From Kitasatospora sp. NA04385 (lineage in GTDB: Bacteria > Actinomycetota > Actinomycetes > Streptomycetales > Streptomycetaceae): a stretch of 64,000 bases of DNA. The stretch's first letter is position 1; every line of letters starts with the position of its first letter. The notes beneath the pieces were generated by a model. It had not been told where the DNA came from. It made no database searches and saw only the letters and a list, made by a program, of their open reading frames with translations. This document shows, one piece after another, positions 10,238-17,988 of this stretch. The stretch spans positions 3,818,701-3,882,700 of the forward strand of contig NZ_CP054919.1 in the NCBI RefSeq assembly GCF_013364235.1. The letters are read 5' to 3'. The position numbers and the translations under genes are program-made.

Positions 10238-10257
10238 CTCCCGCGCAACCGCGGGAG
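10238..10257 (+). terminator. Hairpin after the defence operon
   Basis: Perfect 8-bp stem CTCCCGCG/CGCGGGAG with loop CAAC, 15 bases after the DUF499 stop. There is no clear T-run, so this may be a GC-type terminator. It lies directly left of the IS3-family element. Confidence 0.5.
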
Positions 10258-10260
10258 TGA

Positions 10261-10283
10261 GCTTGCTCCGCTTTGACGGACAC
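10261..10283 (+). repeat. Left terminal inverted repeat of the IS3-family element
   Basis: 23-base copy, GCTTGCTCCG then CTTTGACGGACAC. It matches the reverse complement of 11517-11539 with one mismatch at the sixth base. Confidence 0.8.
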
Positions 10284-10297
10284 CTGCGGTGTGGTGG

Positions 10298-11170
10298 TCA
10301 GGCCACGAGGACGGTCTCGTACTCGGCGGGACTGCGGTAGCCGAGGCTGCTGTGCAGCCTGCGTATGTTGTACCAGCTCTCGATCCATTCGAAGATCGCG
10401 GTGCGGGCTGCTGCCCGGGTGGGCCACGAACGGTCGTCGACCAGCTCGCGCTTCAGCGTGGCGAAGAACGACTCCGCGAGGGCGTTGTCCCAGCACTGGC
10501 CGGTGCGACCGACCGACAGCCGGACGCCGAACTTCATCGCCAGATCGGCGAATTCACGACTGGTGTACTGGCAGCCGCGGTCCGAGTGGAAGATCACCGG
10601 GCCGTTGGGTCGGCGGCGATGGCGGGCAGCCCGCAGCGCGTCGGAGACGAGTTCGGTCCGCAGGTGGTCGGCAGTGGCCCAGCCGATGACGCGGCGGGAG
10701 GCGATGTCGATGACGGTGGCCAGGTAGAGCCAGCCCTCGTCGGTGGGGATGTAGGTGATGTCGCCGCACCAGCGCGCATCGAGGGCCACCGGGTCCGGCG
10801 TGAAGTCGCGCAGGACCAGGTCCGGACGGGCGGCGGCGAGCGGGTCGGGGGTCGTTGTGCGGTGGGCTCGTCTGCGGTGTCGGCCCTGGAGGCCGGCCTG
10901 CCGCATCAGCCGGGCGACCCGTCGGCGACCGCACCGGTCGCCCTCGCGTTGCAGGGCGGCGTGCACACGCGGAGCTCCGTAGCTGCCGCGGGAGGCTTCG
11001 TGGACCTCGGTGATCTTCTCGGTCAGCTCCGCGTCGCGCACCGCACGGGGACCTGGGGCGGCGGTGCGGCGGGCGTAGAAGGCGGTACGGGAGACCTTCA
11101 GCAGCTCGCACGCCCGTTTGACGTTGCGGCTGCCCTGCTTCTCCGCCTCGATGAACGGGTGCACCGTCAT
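10298..11170 (-). CDS. IS3-family transposase OrfB (DDE integrase domain)
   Basis: 290-residue transposase. The N-terminal third holds the HTH_21-like region (SRGSYGAPRVHAAL). The rve integrase core has the DDE triad in DARWCGDITYI, FHSDRGCQY and the Glu of NALAESFFATLKREL. The C-terminus WYNIRRLHSSLGYRSPAEYE is a family hallmark. Its ATG overlaps the OrfA stop by four bases and has AAGGAG just upstream, so it may be translated by coupling. Many IS3 elements instead make an OrfAB fusion by -1 frameshifting, and a run around TTTCTTCAC near the OrfA end might serve that purpose. All catalytic residues are present, so it is probably active. Confidence 0.93.
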   Translation of the reverse strand: MTVHPFIEAEKQGSRNVKRACELLKVSRTAFYARRTAAPGPRAVRDAELTEKITEVHEASRGSYGAPRVHAALQREGDRCGRRRVARLMRQAGLQGRHRRRAHRTTTPDPLAAARPDLVLRDFTPDPVALDARWCGDITYIPTDEGWLYLATVIDIASRRVIGWATADHLRTELVSDALRAARHRRRPNGPVIFHSDRGCQYTSREFADLAMKFGVRLSVGRTGQCWDNALAESFFATLKRELVDDRSWPTRAAARTAIFEWIESWYNIRRLHSSLGYRSPAEYETVLVA

Positions 11171-11487
11171 CGGGTCTCCTTCGTGAAGAAAGCCGTCGCA
11201 CGCTTGAGGACTTCGACGTCCTCGCGCAGACGGCGGTTCTCCTGCCGCAGCCGGGCCAGTTCCTCACGCTCACCGCTGGTCAGACCGGCGCGTTCACCGG
11301 CATCGACCTCGGCCTGCCTGATCCAGTCGCGCACCGCGGTCTCGGTCAGGTCGAAGTCCTTGGCGACCTGACCGACCGAGCGGTCACCGCGTCGGCACAG
11401 CTCGACGATCTCGGCCTTGAACTCCGGTGTGAACGAGCGGCGAGGGCGCGGCTTCTTCTTCCCCATGCTCTCCATGATGGACATCAT
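11167..11487 (-). CDS. IS3-family transposase OrfA (HTH_Tnp_1)
   Basis: 106-residue DNA-binding protein of IS3 elements. It has the HTH motif FTPEFKAEIVELCRRGD...VGQVAKDFDLTETAVRDWIRQA and a C-terminal leucine-zipper-like helix EELARLRQENRRLREDVEVL used for multimerisation. The first in-frame ATG is at 11487, but two further ATGs lie in the next eight codons, so the start is uncertain. It overlaps OrfB by four bases. Confidence 0.92.
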   Translation of the reverse strand: MMSIMESMGKKKPRPRRSFTPEFKAEIVELCRRGDRSVGQVAKDFDLTETAVRDWIRQAEVDAGERAGLTSGEREELARLRQENRRLREDVEVLKRATAFFTKETR

Positions 11488-11510
11488 CCTTCCGGGGCCG
11501 AAGCCCCTGA

Positions 11511-12989
11511 TCAGGAGTGTCCGTCAAAGCGGATCAAGCCCACGCCATCAGCACTTTTGGATGGCTGGGCCTTGAGCCGGTACGGCCGGTGCCGCCAGTC
11601 CCAGCCATTGCGGAGAACCAGCGCGGCAAGATCGGCCCAATCGAACGTACAGCCTTCTGCCGCCGCGCATACCTGAGGCCAGGTCAGCTCGCCGTTGTGA
11701 GCCAGAGCCGAGCTGATGAGTTCAGCGAACTCCGGGCTGACCGGTCTGGACTCCAGAAGAGCCCTGGTTCGGTTACCATCCGTCACCAGCCAACCCCATC
11801 CCCGTCTGCGACACAGGGTCTCCAATGCACGGGACTTGGCCACGTTGATAGCCGTAGCTACCTCATAGAGCGGCTTGACCTCGATCAGAATGCAGCGCCC
11901 GTCGGTGGTGACAGCGAGGAGGTCGGGATAGTAGGTCCGTTCGCGGCCATCGAACTCGTACCCGACGGCAAGGGGCTGCTCTTGGTAGAACAATATTTCA
12001 GAAGTGAAGCTAAGAAGCTGGATAACTACGAGCTCGGTGGCCGATTCATAGGAGATATCACGTTTCAACTTCGGGCAGAACCACACGCCGGCCCGGTCGT
12101 CGTTGACCTCACGCAACGCCTGCAGATCCCTCTGCTGGGGCGCCTCCCAGAGCCCGCCGGGCCACCGGATGTCCCCGGCGATGCGGGACCAGCGAAGATC
12201 GGCTCGTTCGGTTCTTCCCACCCGAGCGGCCTCGTGGCGTTCCTCCGCACGCCTCGACACACGCACCGTCATCGCTTCAGCCGCCAAGTTCTCCGCGCAA
12301 GCCCGTGGAACACCGGCCAGCCGTGCAACTAATGTGACTGCTTGCCGTGGTGCCAACGAGGGGACGACGGCCTCGCTCAGCCCCAGCAGGCGCTCGGGAG
12401 TGCTCGACTCCCCCTCAGCCGCAGGCAAGCCGCCGAGGTCGGCCAGGAGGCTACGCAGGCGTCGGGTCGCGGGCGCAGCGGCTCGCGACATACGCCCCAA
12501 CGCACGGTTCTGCAGTTGGCTAACCCACTGTCCCGATAAGTCGAACGCAGCGGCCACCTGTTCCAAGGTCTGAGGCAGCTGATCGTGCAGCCCAATGCGG
12601 CGGGCAAGGATTTCTCGGTCCCGCGGGTGCTGCACTTCCTCGACGGCTAGCGTGATGAGCTCACGCAAGATCATCACGGTGTCGGGCGCCAGCTCACCGG
12701 AACTCTGCCAGACCGGGGTCTGCGCAGACGCACCAGGGCACCGGCGGTCCAGCAGCCAGTAATCCAGCAGCAACTGGCCCCTGGCGGCCCAAAGCCGCCG
12801 CGCTGCGGCCAATCGAACGGCGTGAGATACATCCGCCAATTCCTTGACGACAGGACGCGCGAGGAACATCTCCTGACGTTCCGGGCGCAACGAGTGGCCA
12901 GTCACCTGCTCCCACTCCGCCACCACCGAGCGGACAGGTCTGCGTTCGGACATTGACTCCATGACACCCGCTGCGTTGTCGAGGTCCAC
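11511..12989 (-). CDS. Sigma-region-4-like HTH fused to TnsA-like PD-(D/E)XK endonuclease; 3' end supplied by IS
   Basis: 492-residue protein. The N-terminal half has a sigma-70 region 4-like HTH (LEQVAAAFDLSGQWVSQLQNRALGRM, residues ~140-165). The C-terminal half has a TnsA-like restriction fold: an upstream Glu in YESATELVVIQLL, then YYPDLLAVTTDG, then CILIEVKP (D...ExK). GTG 12989 has GGGAG a few bases upstream; ATG 12962 and 12953 are alternatives. Similar proteins recur in Streptomyces defence regions without TnsB or TnsC, so a DNA-cleaving defence or regulatory role is more likely than transposition; this is inference. The last ~8 codons lie within the IS terminal repeat, so the native C-terminus has been replaced. 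The domain core is intact. Confidence 0.75.
   Translation of the reverse strand: MDLDNAAGVMESMSERRPVRSVVAEWEQVTGHSLRPERQEMFLARPVVKELADVSHAVRLAAARRLWAARGQLLLDYWLLDRRCPGASAQTPVWQSSGELAPDTVMILRELITLAVEEVQHPRDREILARRIGLHDQLPQTLEQVAAAFDLSGQWVSQLQNRALGRMSRAAAPATRRLRSLLADLGGLPAAEGESSTPERLLGLSEAVVPSLAPRQAVTLVARLAGVPRACAENLAAEAMTVRVSRRAEERHEAARVGRTERADLRWSRIAGDIRWPGGLWEAPQQRDLQALREVNDDRAGVWFCPKLKRDISYESATELVVIQLLSFTSEILFYQEQPLAVGYEFDGRERTYYPDLLAVTTDGRCILIEVKPLYEVATAINVAKSRALETLCRRRGWGWLVTDGNRTRALLESRPVSPEFAELISSALAHNGELTWPQVCAAAEGCTFDWADLAALVLRNGWDWRHRPYRLKAQPSKSADGVGLIRFDGHS
11517..11539 (-). repeat. Right terminal inverted repeat of the IS3-family element
   Basis: Inverted copy of 10261-10283. On the minus strand it is also the last codons, LIRFDGHS-stop, of the TnsA-like gene. 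Confidence 0.8.
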
Positions 12990-13826
12990 GCGCTCCCACC
13001 TACCCTGAGCCGGAAGGCTTCCACACCGTATCCAGGCAAATTCGGCTGGCGAGCACCAACGCTAGTGGGGAGCACCGACAAAACCGACCAATAAAACGTA
13101 CTTTCGATTTATCTCGGCATTGACGACGGCGCCGGCGGCTGTACAGGGTGGCACTTTGAAGCATCTGACCAGTACGCGGGTCGCTCGGCACTGTCGCAGC
13201 CGACAGGGCGCCCCAAAGATGACCTGGTGAGAGCACCCGGGAGAAGGCCCTCGCCGCCCCGCTCACCCGGGCGGAAAGCAGGGGACGATCACGACCGGAT
13301 CGCTACGGTGGCCCGCTGCCGCCGCTGCCCCGGCACACAGCCGGGGCCCGACCGGAAGGGACACTGAACAGCCCCGCCTCTCGGGCGGTCCGGCTGCGAG
13401 CTAACACGAAGGCCCACCTCGCCACCAGTTCTGTCCGCTCGATGGGGTGGCCCGAAAGAAGCTCATATCTCCCGATCGGGCACAGAGGCCGCAGGACAAG
13501 GGATCCACGGCCCTCGGCGGGCCCCTGTGCTACTCGTGCGCTACTCGTGCGCAGCTTCGAATCAGACCCGGTCCACCCCGCCGCAAACCGCCGACCCAGC
13601 CCACACGGAGTCGCCCATCCAGCAGAAGAATCCAGGCGGTCACCAGGTAACCGGCGCCAAGTCGCTTTCCAGGGAAGGTATCTGACGTGACCGTAGGTGC
13701 CGCCCCGACAGCCCGCACAGCTCCGACCCCGGAAGAGCCAACAGCGAAACCCCCGTCACACCTCCCGAGAATCTCGAGAAATCCAAGCTCATAGCCTAAA
13801 ACCCCGAATTGGTCTAGACAACAAGC
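12990..13826. other. Gene-poor stretch between the TnsA-like gene and the tRNA scar
   Basis: About 840 bases with no open frame I can support. Composition is less GC-biased than in the flanking genes, and short frames show no recognisable motif. A short direct repeat GTGCTACTCGTGCG/GCTACTCGTGCG occurs near 13528-13553. This is probably decayed sequence beside an integration site. Confidence 0.5.
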
Positions 13827-13853
13827 AAGCCCCAGGCCGCTGACCTGGGGCTT
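13827..13853 (-). terminator. Rho-independent-type terminator of a tRNA gene
   Basis: Perfect 10-bp stem AAGCCCCAGG/CCTGGGGCTT with a 7-base loop. On the minus strand it follows the tRNA-Gly 3' fragment by five bases and is followed by GCTTGTTGT. This is the common arrangement downstream of streptomycete tRNA genes. Confidence 0.8.
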
Positions 13854-13858
13854 TGCCG

Positions 13859-13908
13859 TGGAGCGGGTGACGAGAATCGAACTCGCGCTCTAAGCTTGGG
13901 AAGCTTTC
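13859..13908 (-). other. tRNA-Gly(CCC) 3'-half fragment, probable att site
   Basis: On the minus strand this stretch gives an anticodon arm with loop TTCCCAA (anticodon CCC), the variable region, a normal T arm GCGAGTTCGATTCTCGT and the 3' acceptor strand CACCCGC ending TCCA. Upstream of the anticodon arm there is no D arm and no 5' strand GCGGGTG, so this is not a functional tRNA. A 3'-half copy followed by the native terminator is what remains at one end of an element integrated into a tRNA gene. The complete tRNA-Gly should lie at the other end, outside this window. Confidence 0.72.
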
Positions 13909-14296
13909 CGCGCAAGACTGGTAGATCCGCAGGTCACAAGCCGCACAGGCCCTGGCACGGAATGTCGTGGATCTTGAAATCCCTTACCGTCACTCTCTGT
14001 GGCATACCGCCCTTACTCGCGCAGCAGTCGCGCAGGAGCACTACAGCGACGTTTCGTCGCAGCGCCGCCGTTCCGTACCGCGTACCTGCTGTGCACCGTG
14101 TCGTTCGACGCTCTACCTACGAGGGTAGACCGCTCACGAGTCCACGCCTAGCCATCGTGCCGTCGGTCGCCACTCGTCGCTCATCTGCGCACCAGACAGC
14201 CGATACCCGGTACTGACGTATTCGCGGCCATTCGGCATCGGTAGAGGTCCGCACCGGTACCGAGGCCGATGGCGGCGACATCCGAGGCCAGTGGGC
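13909..14296. other. Non-coding region between the tRNA scar and the CRISPR trailer end
   Basis: No supportable gene. It contains a small inverted repeat, TCTACC...GGTAGA, around 14112-14131. It borders the oldest, most degenerate repeats of the array. Confidence 0.5.
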
Positions 14297-15688
14297 GTTA
14301 CTACCCCTCCAAGGAGCGGTGAGAGCTCTAGGTGGTCATCCACTCGATCGGTACCCTGCACCCGTTGTTACCCCTCCAAGGGGTGGTGAGGATTCGGGCT
14401 CGCCGGTTACGGAGTCCACTCAATGGTGTCTGGGTTGGTACCCCTCCAAGGGGCAGTGAGGGCCGCCGATGTGCTGCTGCCCCCGGGCGCCTACACATTG
14501 GTACCCCTTCAAGGGGCAGTGGGGCCCGAGGGGAGGCCCCGCCTGTCCGATCCAGCACCAGTTGGTACCCCTCCAAGGGGGCGGCGGCGCGCCGGTGGGG
14601 AGCAGCATGCCCAGTTGCTACCTTTCCCAGGGGTGGCAAGGCGGCCCAGCACAAAATGCTGAATGCCCACTACACATTGTTACCCCTGCAAGGGATGGCG
14701 TGAACCAGACTCCGCACGTACGGCACGGGCGCCCCGAAAGAGTTGCTACCCCTCCGAGGGGTGGTGGAGACACGTCCTGGTCATCGACGAGGCCGCGATG
14801 GTGTTGCTACCCCTCCGAGGGATGGTGAGGACGCCAGGTCGCCCGCTCCAACGCTGGCCAGCGCTCGCGTTGCTACCCCTCCGGGGAGTGGTGAGGACGC
14901 TGGCCCATCTCGCGGCGGACCCGCTCCAGCCGGGGTTGCTACCCCTCCAAGGGGTGGTGCGGACAGGTCAGGTCATGGACATTCGGATGTCCATAGGCCG
15001 TTGCTACCCCTCCAAGGGTGGTGCGGACCGCCGACGCCAGCGGCTGCGGTTCCTCGATCACCACGTTGCTACCCCTCCAAGGGGTGGTGCGGACGGGCCC
15101 CGCCCGGCGCAGCATCGCCACGTTCCTGTCGTTGCTACCCCTCCAAGGGGTGGTGCGGACGGGAGCGGTTGAGCCGGGTGACGCCGTCTGCGGCGTGTTG
15201 CTGCCCCTCCAAGGGGTAGTACGGACCCGAGCTGGTGCAGTTCCGGTCGGTGTCGCAAACGTTGTTACCCCTCCTAGAAGCGGTGTGGAAGGCTGTCCTT
15301 GTCGGATACGGCGAGGACCCCCTGGTGTTGTTACCCCTCTGAGGGTTAGCAAAAGATGGCGATGTCCGTACACGCTGCTGGCGTACCCCGACCCGTTGCT
15401 GCTCCCCCCGAGGGATGGTGTGGAACCCGCCTGCACGAGAGCGCGCACGTGGTAGCCAGGTTGCTACCCCTCCGAGGGGTGGTATAGACCTGCGGCTGTC
15501 CGGCAGGATCGCGGGCGGGGTCGGGCGCTGCTACCCCTCCGAGGGATGGTGAGGACCGGCTACGGCAACGGCCTGCCCCACCACCAGCCCTAGTTGCTAC
15601 CCCTCCGAGGGATGGTGAGGACGGAGGTCCTGCGGGAGGTCTCCCTCTTCGTCAACTCGTTGCTACCACTCCGAGGGATGGTGAGGAC
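14297..15688 (-). CRISPR. CRISPR array, 22 repeats of about 30 bp, read from the minus strand
   Basis: Repeats begin near 14297, 14364, 14434, 14497, 14561, 14614, 14676, 14742, 14803, 14869, 14935, 15000, 15065, 15131, 15197, 15261, 15327, 15395, 15460, 15527, 15593 and 15659. On the plus strand they start GTTGCTACCCCTCC and end GGTGAGGAC or GGTGCGGAC. Most spacers are 34-38 bases, but some are 23-33. On the minus strand repeats end GTAGCAAC, like the 8-base crRNA handle left by Cas6 in type I-B, so the array is most likely transcribed leftward from a leader at 15689-15814. Repeats next to the leader are uniform, while those at the left end carry many changes, as expected for the old trailer end. 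Confidence 0.93.
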
Positions 15689-15814
15689 CCCCAGGGTAAA
15701 CCCGCGGGAGGAGTGGTTGGCGGCTGGGGGCTCCCGGGTGGCGGTCTTCGGAGTCTTGGTGTAAGGCTGAATTGGGTATCAGCTGTCGTTTTGCCCAGAC
15801 CATCTGGGGTGCGG
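15689..15814. promoter_or_regulatory. CRISPR leader and cas operon upstream region
   Basis: 126 bases between the last repeat and cas6. Given the inferred array orientation, this should hold the leftward array promoter and the rightward cas promoter. A palindromic CCCAGACCATCTGGG lies at about 15794-15808, just before the cas6 start. No promoter boxes are distinct enough to name. Confidence 0.55.
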
Positions 15815-16543
15815 ATGAGGATACGGCTGGCGGTTGTGACGTCTGCGGCTAGGTTGCCGCATGGCAGTGTGCTGGCTCCGGGGCGGGGGCTGGTGTACGA
15901 CGTGCTGGGGCGGGTGGCGCCGGCGCTCGGAAGCCGGTTGCACGAGGGGGGCGAGGGCCCGTACGGGATGGTTCCGTTCGGGTACGGGGCGCCTGTGTTC
16001 TCCAGGGCGCGGGGGCGTCCTGGGGGTCGGGCGGCGGGTGGACGGGGGGTTGTGGAGTTCGGGAGTCCTCTTCCGCAGGTCGTGCGGGCGCTGGCGTCCG
16101 GGTTCAAGGAGCGTGAACTTCTGGACTGGGGCGGGGTGGCGTTGCGGCTGACGGGGCTATCGGTGCTCGCGCCGCCGGAGTTCGCGGAGGGCCGGGCGGT
16201 GTTCCGGACGGTGACGCCGGTGGTGATGAAGGGCTCCGGGTACAGCGAGGACGGGGTGCGAGGGCCGCGGCAGGCGTGGGTGCTGCCGGGCGAGAGGGAG
16301 TGGGCCGGCTACTTCCAGGGGAACCTGAGGCGCAAGGCCGAGACGCTGGGCCTGGATGCCGGGGTGGGGCTGGAGTCGGTGTTCTGGGTGGGGCCGAGGA
16401 CGTCGGTGGTGGGGAAGTACGGCAGCAAGCCGGGGGCAGCGGTGGAGGTGGAGCTGTCAGGGGCGCCGCAGACGCTGCGTGCCCTGTGGAGCTGGGGGCT
16501 GGGCCAGGCGAACTCCACCGGATGCGGATGGATCGCGACATGA
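15815..16543 (+). CDS. cas6: CRISPR-associated endoribonuclease Cas6
   Basis: 242-residue RAMP protein that cuts the array transcript inside each repeat. The N-terminus MRIRLAVVTSAARLPHG and the Gly-rich C-terminal loop GLGQANSTGCGW match the Cas6 family; the His of LPHG is a candidate active-site residue. I take ATG 15815; GTG 15809 is in frame and possible. It is first in the operon, and its TGA overlaps the cas8 ATG by four bases. The 5' part is strongly G-rich on the coding strand, unlike its neighbours. Confidence 0.85.
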   Translation: MRIRLAVVTSAARLPHGSVLAPGRGLVYDVLGRVAPALGSRLHEGGEGPYGMVPFGYGAPVFSRARGRPGGRAAGGRGVVEFGSPLPQVVRALASGFKERELLDWGGVALRLTGLSVLAPPEFAEGRAVFRTVTPVVMKGSGYSEDGVRGPRQAWVLPGEREWAGYFQGNLRRKAETLGLDAGVGLESVFWVGPRTSVVGKYGSKPGAAVEVELSGAPQTLRALWSWGLGQANSTGCGWIAT

Positions 16544-17988
16544 CGAACCCGGTCGTGGACCCTGGCAAGGGCGAGCAGTACCGGCTCGTGCTGACCCCGC
16601 ATCCGCTGCAGCGGGTGGGCGCGTTCGCGCTCGCGGCGCTGGCCGGCGAGGACGCCCCCGACCGGATGACTGCGGAGGGTTTCGAGGCGGCGCTGGAGGT
16701 CATGGCCGAGGACGCGGTGCGCGCCGCGCTGGGCCGCGACACCAAGGCGGCCGACGGGTTCTGGCTGAAGGCCAGCCACTCGTTCTTCCCCGACACGGCG
16801 ATGAACCACCCGAGCAACGGCAAGCGCTCCGACGACGGGGTGCGGGAGTGGGTGCGGCGGTGGCGGACGCTGCCGGGCCGGCAGCAGTGGCCGTCGGTGG
16901 CGTGCGTGCTGTGCTCGCGGCAGGCGGTCGGGTTCTACGGCAAGAGCGACGTGCCGCTGGCCGAGAGCAGCTCCTACCGCAACTGCACGCCCCGCGGCCA
17001 CACCGGGGTGGCGCTGTGCTGGCCGTGCCTGAACAGCTTCTACGCCCTTCCCTACGGGGTGCGGCTGACCGGCGGCCCGTCGGTAGCCCTGCACAGCTGG
17101 GACGACGCCTTCCTGAAGCACGCGGTGGCCGAGCAGGTCGACTTCAACCGGATGCTCGCCGCCACCGGCGACGGCAGCAGACGGCAAATCCAGGCGCGGG
17201 AGGTGGTGGCGCTGGAGGCGCTGCGCACCCACCGCCGACCGGTGGGTGCCTCCGTCGACTTGATGGTGTTCAGCAACAGCAACCGCGACCCGATGCTGGA
17301 GATCCACTCGCTGGAGCAGCCGCTGGCGGAGTGGCTGCGCCGCACCCAGCGGCTGAAGGGCCTGCGTGCCGGTTTCGCGGAGCTGGTGCGGGCCCACGAG
17401 AGCGCGTCGACGCCCGGGTTGGTGTCGCTGGCCCGCAACGCCTTCCGCTCCCCGCAGCGGATCGTGTCCGCCGGGATCCCCCGGCTGCTGGGCAACCTGA
17501 CCGGCGCGGGCAGTGACCGGTCCCGCACGCGGGCCCTGGCACGGCTGCTCGACTCCTTCGCCACCGAGGTGATGCTGATGACCGAGAAAGACCTGGCGGA
17601 GATCGCCGGGACCGCACGCAACGTGGCCGCGCTGCTGAGCACCGCCACCTCCCCCGGGGACCTGCGCGCCTTCCGCAGGTTGCTGAGCGACCCGGGTGGT
17701 CTGCGCAAGTGGCTGACCTCCAAGGGTGTGCAGTGGGCCGTCGACCCGCCCCCGGGGGTGAAGGGGCCGCTGGTGACCGAGCGGAGTTTCGAGCTCCTGT
17801 TCAACCCGGTGTCGGAGAACCCGGGCTGGTTCCACCGGAACATGCTCGTGGTGGGGGTGCTGCAGGAGCTGAACACGCTCGGCTGGAAGCCTGCCGAGAA
17901 GGGCGACAAGGAGGACGGGGACGAGGGCGGGGAGGGCGGCCTCGAAGACGAGTGGCGCCCGGGCTTCGGGACGGAGGACGAGAAATGA
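16540..17988 (+). CDS. cas8: Type I-B Cascade large subunit Cas8 (Cst1/CXXC-CXXC family)
   Basis: 482-residue large subunit that would recognise the PAM and hold the Cascade complex on target DNA. Two Cys pairs, CVLC (near residue 125) and CWPC (near 160), are the signature of the CXXC-CXXC (Cst1) family found in I-B loci of the Tneap type. The C-terminal end is acidic and disordered (Lys/Glu/Asp/Gly). The start is ATG 16540, overlapping the cas6 stop as ATGA; a second ATGA overlap links it to cas7. Confidence 0.85.
   Translation: MTNPVVDPGKGEQYRLVLTPHPLQRVGAFALAALAGEDAPDRMTAEGFEAALEVMAEDAVRAALGRDTKAADGFWLKASHSFFPDTAMNHPSNGKRSDDGVREWVRRWRTLPGRQQWPSVACVLCSRQAVGFYGKSDVPLAESSSYRNCTPRGHTGVALCWPCLNSFYALPYGVRLTGGPSVALHSWDDAFLKHAVAEQVDFNRMLAATGDGSRRQIQAREVVALEALRTHRRPVGASVDLMVFSNSNRDPMLEIHSLEQPLAEWLRRTQRLKGLRAGFAELVRAHESASTPGLVSLARNAFRSPQRIVSAGIPRLLGNLTGAGSDRSRTRALARLLDSFATEVMLMTEKDLAEIAGTARNVAALLSTATSPGDLRAFRRLLSDPGGLRKWLTSKGVQWAVDPPPGVKGPLVTERSFELLFNPVSENPGWFHRNMLVVGVLQELNTLGWKPAEKGDKEDGDEGGEGGLEDEWRPGFGTEDEK

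Larger units (their letters stand above)
10261..11539 (-). mobile_element. IS3-family insertion sequence, about 1.28 kb
   Basis: Complete-looking element with two overlapping transposase frames on the minus strand and near-perfect terminal inverted repeats at 10261-10283 and 11517-11539 (one mismatch). The core of each repeat reads CCGCTTTGACGGACAC inward. Counting from the TG...CA ends typical of the family, the limits would be 10264-11536. I see no clear 3-4 base target duplication. The element lies between the DUF499 gene and the convergent TnsA-like gene, whose stop codon and last eight or so codons lie inside it. Confidence 0.85.

Noticed and set aside
11511..12989. Tn7-like transposon based on the TnsA-like domain
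   Set aside because: No TnsB, TnsC or TniQ genes and no Tn7-type end repeats are visible. The only transposase nearby is IS3-family.
13000..13266. 88-residue minus-strand frame beside the TnsA-like gene
   Set aside because: No ribosome-binding site, motif or coding bias supports it.
13859..13935. Complete tRNA-Gly gene on the minus strand
   Set aside because: The T arm and anticodon arm fit well, but there is no D arm and the 5' acceptor strand would pair at only four of seven positions, so I call it a fragment.
14663..15455. Open frames across the CRISPR array
   Set aside because: They repeat LLPLQGVVRT-type strings because they translate the CRISPR repeats. They are not genes.
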